Source of the DNA: Nostoc sp. GT001
GTDB lineage: Bacteria > Cyanobacteriota > Cyanobacteriia > Cyanobacteriales > Nostocaceae
Reading direction: 5' to 3'
DNA: 64,000 bases
NCBI RefSeq assembly: GCF_030382115.1
Contig: NZ_JAUDRJ010000003.1
Location: 1,962,496-2,026,495 of the forward strand
Shown here piece after piece: positions 27,598 through 34,905 of this stretch. Position 1 is the first letter of the stretch. Every line of letters begins with the position of its first letter. A program made the translations under genes and the position numbers. The notes beneath the pieces were generated by a model. It was not told the DNA's origin and did no database searches. It saw only the letters and a program-made list of their open reading frames with translations.

Positions 27598-28629
27598 ATG
27601 AATAAACGAAGAATTTCAATTGAAGATATTGCCCGCAGAGCAGGGGTTTCTCATTCTACAGTTTCACGCGCTTTGCGAGATAACGCTCTCATTAGCCCGA
27701 AAGTGCGAGAAGAAATTAAGCGACTGGCAGAGGAAATGAGCTATGTGCCAAATGCTATTGCTCAAAGCTTGCAAAATAAACGTACTAATACTATTGGTGT
27801 AGTAGTAACTTCAATTTCAGATCCCTTTTACGCTGAGGTGGTAGAAGGAATCGAAAAGATAGCCAAACCAGCGGGTTTGAGTGTTTTATTGAGTGCTTCA
27901 CACCGAGATTTTGAGCAGGAAATGGCAGCTATTGATACTTTTCATCGCCGCAGGGTAGACGGGATCTTAATAGCCGACTCGCGAATTAGTAAACAGCATA
28001 CTAAACAACTCACACAAATTGCTGTGCCAACAGTTCTGATTAATAGTCAGACTGAAGATCAATCGGAAATATTTCATTCAGTTGCAATAGACGATCGCTT
28101 AGGTGCTAAATTAGCGACAGAGCATCTAATTAGTCTGGGACACACTGCTATTGGTTATCTGGGTGTAGGCGATCGCAGCAGGTCGAACCAGCAGCGCCTA
28201 GAAGGATATCAAATGGCCCTAGCGGAAGCTGGTATTCCACAAAATACTGATTGGGTTTCAATTAGTGACGAATATGATATCAGAACCAGCGATGTGAACA
28301 CTGGGCAAAATATGCTATCTAAACTATTGGCTGCGGAAGTTACAGGCATATTTTGTTACAACGATATGGTAGCAATTGGCGCTCTGTTAGCTTGCCAAGA
28401 ATTAGGTATTTTAGTACCGCGAAATTTAAGCATCGTCGGATTTGATGGTATTGCTTTAGGCGGTTACGTTACGCCTGCACTGACCACAATCAGCCAGCCA
28501 ATGCTGGAAATTGGTGGCTATGCCATGCAAATGTTACTCGATTTAATAGAAGAAAAAACTGTGGAAAACCGCGTTTTATCTCCTTTTCTATTAAAGCGTA
28601 GTAGCAGTGCAGCATTATTAACAATTTAG
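27598..28629 (+). CDS. LacI/GalR family transcriptional regulator, 343 aa
   Basis: N-terminal HTH ISIEDIARRAGVSHSTVSRALRDNALISPKVREEI (about residues 6-40) with hinge helix YVPNAIAQSLQNKR, then a periplasmic-binding-type effector domain: NTIGVVVTSISDPFYAEVVEGIEKIAKPAG, RRVDGILIADSRI, HTAIGYLGVGDRSRSNQQRLEGYQMAL, GIFCYNDMVAIGAL, IVGFDGIALGGYVTPALTTISQP. Full length. The same palindrome occurs at its own promoter and twice upstream of the inositol oxygenase gene, so it is very likely the pathway regulator; the effector could be inositol or a pathway acid. FrtR of the Anabaena fructose system is also LacI-type, but here the operators mark catabolic genes. Confidence 0.92.
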   Translation: MNKRRISIEDIARRAGVSHSTVSRALRDNALISPKVREEIKRLAEEMSYVPNAIAQSLQNKRTNTIGVVVTSISDPFYAEVVEGIEKIAKPAGLSVLLSASHRDFEQEMAAIDTFHRRRVDGILIADSRISKQHTKQLTQIAVPTVLINSQTEDQSEIFHSVAIDDRLGAKLATEHLISLGHTAIGYLGVGDRSRSNQQRLEGYQMALAEAGIPQNTDWVSISDEYDIRTSDVNTGQNMLSKLLAAEVTGIFCYNDMVAIGALLACQELGILVPRNLSIVGFDGIALGGYVTPALTTISQPMLEIGGYAMQMLLDLIEEKTVENRVLSPFLLKRSSSAALLTI

Positions 28630-28644
28630 GCGTTGCTGAATTAA

Positions 28645-28735
28645 GGGATGATTCTTGTGGGGTGGGCATCCTGCCCGCCCGGAAATACAAGGGACGCTCA
28701 TGTTGCCCATCCCACAAAAATAGTAAAATCATCCC
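28645..28735. repeat. Imperfect long hairpin repeat between lacI-type gene and uxaC
   Basis: GGGATGATT (28645-28653) pairs with AATCATCCC (28727-28735), and inside CTTGTGGGGTGGGCA pairs with TGCCCATCCCACAA. A related hairpin (TTGTGGGGCGGGCATC) is found inside the MITE at 38422-38560. No coding content. It could lower read-through between regulator and uronate isomerase. Confidence 0.65.
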
Positions 28736-28786
28736 GTCAATATGCAACCCCACAATTTAAAAATCAAAACAATTTATACAAAAATT

Positions 28787-30208
28787 ATGTTAACTAAAAA
28801 ACCGAGTTTATCTCCCGATCGCTGCTTCTCTCCAGAACCAGTTCAAAGACGACTAGCCCATCAATTTTTTGATAGCATATCTGCGTTACCTCTAGTTTGC
28901 CCACACGGACACGTAGATCCAGCTTTGTTAGCTAATCCCGCAGCTCGTTTTGGTTCACCAACCGAATTACTGATTATCCCTGACCACTACCTGTTGCGAA
29001 TGCTCTATAGTCAGGGCGTATCTCTGCAAGCTTTGGGCATACCAAGCAATGATGGTTCGCCAAGAGAAACAGACCACCGTAAAATCTGGCAATTGTTCGC
29101 TGACCATTTTTATCTATTCCAGGGTACTCCGTCTGGGTTGTGGCTGAAAGAAGAACTAACTAACGTCTTTGGGCTAGATGAACCTTTAAACTCTCGCAAC
29201 GCAGGATATATCTATGATTGTCTAGAAGGTTTGTTAGCCTCAGCGGAGTTTTCCCCTCGTGCTTTATTCAAACGCTTTAATATCGAAGTACTTTGTACTA
29301 CCGATGCCGCCAGTGATAACCTAGAGAATCAGCGATCGCTCCACGAAGAAGGTTTTACTCAAATTAGACCAACTTTTCGCCCAGATGCAGTAGTTAACCT
29401 AGATGCTCCTAGTTGGCGGGAAAATCTTAGCAAGTTGGAAAGCAGTATCGGTAGAGAAATTAATACTTATGCGAATTTTGTGCAAGCTCTAGAAGAACGT
29501 CGAGCTTTCTTTAAAAAAATGGGCGCGACAGCTACCGATCAAGGTGCAGCTACACCTTATACCACACGCCTTTCTGATCAAGAAGCTGAAGCTATCTTTG
29601 CGAGAGCATTAGCCAATAAGCTGAATCCAGGGGATGTCGAAAATTTTACCGGTCATATCTTCATGGAAATGGCGCGGATGAGTGTGGAAGATGGCTTGGT
29701 GATGCAAATGCATTGTGGTGTGATGCGTAATCATAACCCAGCTTTATTTGAGAGATTTGGAGCTGATAAAGGTGCTGATATTCCCGTAAAAATAGAGTGG
29801 ACTCAAAATCTGCGTCCGTTGTTGTCAGCTTATGGTAATGATTCACGCTTCCGCTTAATCATTTTTGGCATGGATGAAAGCGCTTATAGCCGCGAGATGG
29901 CTCCTTTAGCTGGTCATTATCCTACTGTATTGCTTGGCCCGCCTTGGTGGTTTCATGACAGCGTAAATGGTATGGAGCGTTATTTCAATCAGGTAATGGA
30001 AACTGCGGGAATTTATAATACTGCTGGATTTAATGATGATACGCGGGCTTTTGTTTCGATTCCGGCTCGTCATAATGTCTGGCGGCGGGTAGCTTGTAAT
30101 TGGTTGGCTGGATTGGTTGCGCGGGGATTGGTTGAGGAGGAGGAAGGGTATGAGATGGCTCGTGCTTTGGCTTATGACCTCGCTAAGGTTGCTTATAAGT
30201 TGGAGTGA
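28787..30208 (+). CDS. uxaC: Uronate (glucuronate) isomerase, 473 aa
   Basis: Amidohydrolase-fold enzyme converting D-glucuronate to D-fructuronate (or galacturonate to tagaturonate). Metal-site HxH at H40/H42 in LVCPHGHVDP, FNIEVLCTTDAASDNLENQR, TFRPDAVVNL, GLVMQMHCGVMRNHN, RLIIFGMDES, LLGPPWWFHDSVNGMERYFNQVMETAGIYNTAGFNDDTRAF and the end IPARHNVWRRVACNWLAGLVARG are all characteristic. The ATG at 28787 (MLTKKPSLSPDRCF) gives the usual length of about 470; an earlier ATG at 28742 lies just outside the hairpin. It lies downstream of the LacI gene on the same strand. Confidence 0.93.
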   Translation: MLTKKPSLSPDRCFSPEPVQRRLAHQFFDSISALPLVCPHGHVDPALLANPAARFGSPTELLIIPDHYLLRMLYSQGVSLQALGIPSNDGSPRETDHRKIWQLFADHFYLFQGTPSGLWLKEELTNVFGLDEPLNSRNAGYIYDCLEGLLASAEFSPRALFKRFNIEVLCTTDAASDNLENQRSLHEEGFTQIRPTFRPDAVVNLDAPSWRENLSKLESSIGREINTYANFVQALEERRAFFKKMGATATDQGAATPYTTRLSDQEAEAIFARALANKLNPGDVENFTGHIFMEMARMSVEDGLVMQMHCGVMRNHNPALFERFGADKGADIPVKIEWTQNLRPLLSAYGNDSRFRLIIFGMDESAYSREMAPLAGHYPTVLLGPPWWFHDSVNGMERYFNQVMETAGIYNTAGFNDDTRAFVSIPARHNVWRRVACNWLAGLVARGLVEEEEGYEMARALAYDLAKVAYKLE

Positions 30209-30230
30209 CAATTCTCCACAATCAAGCTAT

Positions 30231-30386
30231 TAGGACTAGGGCGTGTTTTCAAAATCTTGATCCCCCCAACCCCCCTTTTTAAGGGGGGTTAAGAGTCTCT
30301 TAAAGTCCCCCTTTTTAAGGGGGATTTAGGGGGATCTAAAAAGTTAGGAGGCTAAACGAGTATTTTAAAAACACACCCTAGTCCTA
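30231..30386. mobile_element. MITE, 156 bp, between uxaC and the SDR gene
   Basis: Terminal inverted repeats of about 25 bp with few mismatches: left begins TAGGACTAGGGCGTGTTTT (30231), right ends AAACACACCCTAGTCCTA (30386). Inside is a hairpin of CCCCCCTTTTTAAGGGGGG type twice. No coding content. Inserted within the catabolic operon without disrupting an open frame. Confidence 0.75.
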
Positions 30387-30479
30387 GCTAGATAGAAAAC
30401 CTGGAAATCCAGATTAAATATTGACTTTTTTAATTACGAATTAAAAATTCCGAATTGGAATCAGCAGAGGAATCATTAA

Positions 30480-31316
30480 ATGCCAGATTTGATTTTAAGT
30501 AAACTTTTTAGCTTGACGGGGCGGGTAGCAGTAGTTACTGGTGGTTCTGGTGTGCTTGGTGGGGCTATGGCAAAGGGTTTGGCTCTGGCTGGAGCGCGAG
30601 TTGTGGTTTTGGGTCGCAATGAAGTCAGGGCGGGGGCGGTGGTGGCTGAGATTACTGCTGGTGGTGGAGAAAGTATGGCTGTGGTAGCAGATGTTAGCGA
30701 TCGCTCCCAATTAGAAATCGCTAGGGATGTTATTATACAGCGTTGGGGTGAAATAGATATCTTGGTAAATATGGCTGGTGGTAATATTCCGGCTGCCACA
30801 ATTTCTCCTGATGCGACTATTTTTGATATGCCACATACAGCTTTTGAGGAAGTAGTTAGCCTCAATTTAGTTGGGACTTTACTACCTTGTCAGGTTTTTG
30901 GTCAAGCAATGGTGGAAAGAAGTCAGCCTCACGGTTGCATTGTGAATATTTCTTCTATGTCTGCTATTCGAGCGATTAGTCGGGTGGTTGGCTACTCAGC
31001 TGCGAAAGCGGGGATAGATAACTTTACTCGTTGGCTAGCGGTAGAACTCGCCCAAAAATATGGTGATGGAATGCGAGTAAATGCGATCGCACCAGGTTTT
31101 TTTATTGGTGAACAAAATCGAGATTTACTTTTAAATGCAGATGGTAGTTTAACCGAACGTGGGCAAAAAATTATTGACCATACCCCCGCCGGACGTTTCG
31201 GAAAACCAGATGAATTACTCAGCACTTTGATCTGGTTATGTAGTTCTGGTTCTAGTTTTGTTAATGGGGTAGTTGTGCCTGTAGATGGTGGATTTAGTAT
31301 CTACAGTGGAGTTTAA
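30480..31316 (+). CDS. SDR family D-mannonate oxidoreductase / fructuronate reductase-like, 278 aa
   Basis: Short-chain dehydrogenase: cofactor site VVTGGSGVLGGAMAKGLALAGARVVVLGRNE (about residues 18-48), NMAGGN (about 94-99), catalytic Ser in NISSMSA, YSAAKAGIDNF (Tyr/Lys), and IAPGFFIGEQNRDLLLN followed by HTPAGRFGKPDELLSTLIWL and VVPVDGGFSIYSGV. The PGFF...EQNR, HTPxGRFG and final FSxxSGV segments match the Bacillus-type D-mannonate oxidoreductases (YjmF/UxuB), which reduce D-fructuronate to D-mannonate with NAD(P)H. Only 2 bases separate it from the LarA-family gene, so the two are co-translated. Placement after uxaC supports the substrate. Confidence 0.85.
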   Translation: MPDLILSKLFSLTGRVAVVTGGSGVLGGAMAKGLALAGARVVVLGRNEVRAGAVVAEITAGGGESMAVVADVSDRSQLEIARDVIIQRWGEIDILVNMAGGNIPAATISPDATIFDMPHTAFEEVVSLNLVGTLLPCQVFGQAMVERSQPHGCIVNISSMSAIRAISRVVGYSAAKAGIDNFTRWLAVELAQKYGDGMRVNAIAPGFFIGEQNRDLLLNADGSLTERGQKIIDHTPAGRFGKPDELLSTLIWLCSSGSSFVNGVVVPVDGGFSIYSGV

Positions 31317-31318
31317 TA

Positions 31319-32589
31319 ATGTATTCACTGGCTGTAAATAACGGGACACTTTCAGATGAGCAAGTTTCTGAGTTAATTCATCAAGCTTTCGCAGACCCTA
31401 AGTTTGATGGAAAGCGCATCTTGGTGTTAATTCCAGATAGTACCCGCACTGCTCCTATCCCGCAAATGTTTCGATTGCTTCATCAAGAGTTGGGTCAAAG
31501 AGTAGCGGCTTTAGATTTTTTAATTGCTCTGGGTACACATAATCCGATGAGTGAAGAACAAATCAATCACTTGGTAGGAGTGACACCAGAGGAGCGAGAG
31601 ACAACTTTTAAAAAAGTTCGCATATTTAACCATCTTTGGAATGAGCCGGATACCTTTATTTCTTGCGGAGTCATTTCGGCAGAAGAGATATCAGAAATTA
31701 GTAGTGGAATGTTACATCAATCAGTTGATGTGCATATTAATAAACTGGTAACAGAATACGATTTGATCGTGATTTGCGCCCAGTTTTTCCTCACGAAGTT
31801 GTCGGTTTTTCTGGTGGAAATAAATATTTTTTCCCTGGCATTGGTGGTCAAGAAGTAATTAATCTCTCGCACTGGTTAGGTGCTTTAATTACTTGTTACG
31901 AAATTATTGGTACGCTAGGAATCACACCAGTCCGGCGTTTGATTAACCGAGCTGCTAACCTGATTTCTACCCCAAAACTTTGTTTAGCGATGGTAGTCGC
32001 ACCCAAAACAAATCAGCTAGCTGGACTCTATATAGATCAACCAGAGTCAGCCTGGGAAGCAGCTGCACAATTATCAGCTAAACTGAATATTAAATATGTA
32101 GATCGACCTTTTAAACAAGTGCTTTCAGTCATGCCCCAAATGTACGATGATATTTGGACAGCGGCAAAAGGCATGTACAAGTTAGAGCCAGTAGTAGCTG
32201 ACGGAGGAGAACTAATTATATATGCTCCTCATATTACCGAGTTTAGCTATACACACGGCGAAATTTTATCCGAAGTTGGCTATCATGTGCGGGATTACTT
32301 TCTCAAACAGTGGCATAAATTTCAAGACTATCCTGCTGGAGTGCTAGCCCATAGTACTCATTTAAAAGGAATGGGTACTTTTGACCTTATAGAAGGAGAA
32401 CAAGCGCGGATTCGCGTGACTTTAGCGACTGGTATTTCTGCTGAACGCTGTGCTGCTCATAACTTAAACTATCGCGATCCGGCGACTATTCGACCGACAG
32501 AATGGGCGAATCGAGAGGATGAAGGCATATTGCTTGTGCCGAAAGCTGGCGAGATACTGTACCGTTTAAGTGACAGTAATTTTCAGTAG
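31319..32589 (+). pseudogene. LarA-family nickel-dependent racemase/epimerase (DUF2088), disrupted by one frameshift
   Basis: Two overlapping frames (31319-31858 and 31774-32589) together make one about 424-residue LarA-type protein. The first has LIPDSTRTAPIP (D40, T42, R43) and ALGTHNPM (H74, equivalent of LarA H108). The second continues with FPHEVVGFSGGNKYFFPGIGG (His and the cofactor lysine, equivalent to H174 and K184) and LSHWLGAL (equivalent of H200). The frames meet at TGATTTGCGCCCAG (31770-31783); one added G in TGC-GGC-CCA would restore ICGPVFPHE. The family uses a nickel-pincer nucleotide to invert 2-hydroxy acids, and D-gluconate 2-epimerases have been reported in it. Here it would convert D-mannonate to D-gluconate. 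Sequencing error is possible. Confidence 0.8.
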
Positions 32590-32650
32590 TTTTTGAGACG
32601 CGATAAATCGCCGTCTCTACAAGTGTTTTGGTCTTATCTGAACTGTATTG
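32590..32650 (+). repeat. Dispersed palindromic repeat, copy 4 (diverged)
   Basis: GAGACGCGATAAATCGCCGTCTC at 32595-32617 with one extra base in the right arm, then CTGAACTGTATTGAATCAT, which aligns with the distal part of copies 1 and 2. Confidence 0.6.
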
Positions 32651-32680
32651 AATCATAAACTGCGATCGCAGTTTATGATT
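32651..32680. repeat. Perfect 30-bp palindrome centred on HIP1
   Basis: Arms AATCATAAACTGCGA / TCGCAGTTTATGATT with no spacer; the centre is TGCGATCGCA. It lies between the LarA-family gene and tmk and could act as a transcript-end hairpin or as an extended HIP1 site. Confidence 0.85.
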
Positions 32681-32749
32681 TTCCACTTCGCGCTATTCTT
32701 GATCTGATGAAACGTCAGCGAATCAGTTTATAGCAGCGAACAAAAAAGC

Positions 32750-33379
32750 ATGGGTGGCAAATTAATTGTATTTGAAGGGGTGGAAGGCTGTGGCAAAACC
32801 AGCCAAATGCAGCTTTGTTCTGAGTGGTTGGAAAGTCTAGGTGTTTCTGTGGTGGTAACTCGTGAACCAGGGGGAACAGAGTTGGGTTTACATCTTCGCC
32901 GCTTGCTACTAGAAAAGTCAGAAGATAAACCAGTTGCAGAGGTGACAGAACTTTTATTGTATGCTGCTGACCGATCGCAACACGTTGAACAAGAACTTAA
33001 ACCGCAACTGCAAGCTGGGAAATATATTTTATGCGATCGCTACACTGACTCTACCATTGCCTATCAAGGATATGGTCGGAGTCTGAATATGAGTTTAATC
33101 AATCAGCTTAATAATATTGCCACTGGTGGTTTAGAAAGTGACTTAACTATTTGGCTAGATGTCGATGTCGAGGTTGGACTTTTTCGCAAACTCTCAGATA
33201 AAGTAGGACTAGACCGCATTGAACAGGAGACAATCGCTTTTCATCGGCGCGTTCAACAAGGATACGCACATTTAGCAGCATCTCATCCCTCACGAATTGT
33301 TCGCGTAGATGGCAGTTTGAGTAAAGAAGCTGTACAACAAGTAATTCAAGGAATTTTACGCGCACACCTGCACCTGTAG
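32750..33379 (+). CDS. tmk: Thymidylate kinase, 209 aa
   Basis: Phosphorylates dTMP to dTDP. P-loop FEGVEGCGKTSQ (residues 8-19), TREPGGTELG (about 38-47, the DR/EPGG site), LCDRYTDSTIAYQGYGR (about 94-110), TIWLDVDVEVGLFRK and a lid with LDRIEQE. Complete and of normal length. It has no evident operon partner; the inositol block ends upstream and an IS element follows. Confidence 0.95.
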   Translation: MGGKLIVFEGVEGCGKTSQMQLCSEWLESLGVSVVVTREPGGTELGLHLRRLLLEKSEDKPVAEVTELLLYAADRSQHVEQELKPQLQAGKYILCDRYTDSTIAYQGYGRSLNMSLINQLNNIATGGLESDLTIWLDVDVEVGLFRKLSDKVGLDRIEQETIAFHRRVQQGYAHLAASHPSRIVRVDGSLSKEAVQQVIQGILRAHLHL

Positions 33380-33550
33380 AGCTAAGGGACTTCCATTGAC
33401 ATCCTCACCGACCTAAAGGCGCTCTTAAGAAGGAGTAATGAGTAATAAGTAATAAGTAATGAGTACAATACCTTAGCCAAAATAAGAGGATGAGGAGAGA
33501 GGGCCGATGTAGTAGAGTTATTGTCTCTCACAACGACAACTCAAAAACTA

Positions 33551-34305
33551 GGCGTTGCATAATGGCGGTATGAATTGAGGTAAAACTGGATGGAATGTCC
33601 GCGTTGTGGGTCGTCTCATATCCGTAAGAACGGAAATAAAAGAGGTAAACAGAATCACATTTGCTGTAATTGCGATCGCCAATTTATTGATCGGTACGAA
33701 CCACCTCAAGGATACAGTGATGAAGTGAAACGGGAATGCCTGAAAATGTACGTTAATGGTATGGGATTTCGTGGCATTGAACGGGTCAAAGGTGTGCATC
33801 ACACGACATTGATTACTTGGGTAAAACTTGTAGGAGAACTGCTACCTGATGTTTATGATCCAGAGACAATTCCAGAAGTTGGCGAACTCGATGAACTAGA
33901 AACGTTCGTCGGCTCAAAAAAAACAAAGTTTGGCTTTGGACAGCAGTGAACCACTTCACACAAGGTATTTTAGCGTGGGTTTTGGGCGACCATAGCGCCG
34001 AAACTTTTCGACCGTTATGGGATATTGTAGGTACTTGGCAGTGCTATTTCTATGTCACGGATGGATGGTTGGTCTATCCAGGCTTTATTCCAGAGGGCGA
34101 CCAGATTGTGAGCAAGACTTACATGACACGAGTTGAGGGGGAAAACACCCGGTTGCGCCACTATCTCGCTCGATTGCATCGAAAAACGCTATGTTATTCC
34201 AAATCAGCACAAATGCTGAAATACTCGATTCGATTGCTACTTCACTATCTCAAGTTTTGGGATGTTCCAGTTTCAGTATGATTCATACCGCCATTATGCA
34301 ACGCC
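33551..34305 (+). mobile_element. IS1-family insertion sequence, 755 bp
   Basis: Perfect 25-bp terminal inverted repeats: left starts GGCGTTGCATAATGGCGGT (33551-33575), right is its complement ending ATTATGCAACGCC (34281-34305). It encloses one frameshifted transposase. No clear target duplication: the flanks AAAAACTA and CTTTTTTT differ. Just upstream (33401-33440), TTGACATCCTCACCGACCTAAA looks like a remnant of an IS200/IS605-type right end. Confidence 0.88.
33590..34281 (+). CDS. IS1-family transposase in two frames (InsA/InsB-like)
   Basis: Frame 1 (33590-33949) has a zinc-finger N-terminus (CPRCGSSHIRKNG...HICCNCDRQF) and HTH (GFRGIERVKGVHHTTLITWVK), then the first DDE Asp (GELDELETFVG). 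Frame 2 carries AVNHFTQGILAWVLGDHSAETF, FYVTDGWLVYPGF (second Asp) and TRVEGENTRLRHYLARLHRKT (Glu). They join at a run of eight A (33916-33923) followed by C: a shift of +1 gives KKNKVWLWTAVNHF. One extra A, gained by polymerase slippage, would restore a 230-aa protein. Known IS1 uses -1 frameshifting at A6C, so this is either regulated slippage or decay. Confidence 0.85.
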
Positions 34306-34905
34306 CTTTTTTTATGGGTAATTTAGCAGACATGATATTTCATTGCGAATGCAACGAAGTGGAATGAAGCAATCGCAAGGTTTTCAAGATTGCTTAACTT
34401 CGTTCGCAATAACAATTATTCAACTGGACATGATATCAAACGCTTGTTCCACATACACTTTACCTCTCCCTACTACCGTGTACACCGTAGATGCCTTGAG
34501 GAGGGGAAGTTTTGACTTTAGACAAAACTGGGGTGGGGTGACGCGGATAGTGATGGTAAGCGAGTGGACTTAATACCGGGTGATTATAGGGCTTTCACGT
34601 TAAGTTGACACCAATGCACAACTGTAAATCCATACAAATGTAAAAATAATTTGGGATAATTTATTTTTTGTCAGTCCCTAATCTCATATCCCGATTTTTG
34701 CCAGATAATTAAGTGTTGTAATAAAGAACACGGTGACTTTTCTGTAACGTACTTGGCGAAGATGGAACCTTTACCGCTAACGGATGAGCCAATTATGATA
34801 AAGTAACCGCGATACCTGCGGCAACAAGCTATTTAATACTGAATAAGCTTTGGTAGTATAGCTAACCAATATTTAGAGCAAACAATTTGTGTTTGAAATA
34901 ACGTG
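34306..34905. other. Intergenic region, 600 bases
   Basis: No gene. 34343-34415 is an imperfect inverted repeat (TTGCGAATGCAACGAAGTGG against TTAACTTCGTTCGCAA). CTACTACCGTGTACACCGTAG near 34469-34490 recalls the ends of the element at 14353-14594. The last 300 bases are AT-rich and should hold the promoter of the receptor gene. Confidence 0.5.

Noticed and set aside
33401..33440. IS200/IS605-type right end
   Set aside because: Only about 22 bases resemble the known end and no transposase remnant is found; mentioned in the IS entry but not called.
34343..34573. 76-codon frame in the gap after the IS1 element
   Set aside because: Runs through dispersed inverted repeats and shows no protein features.
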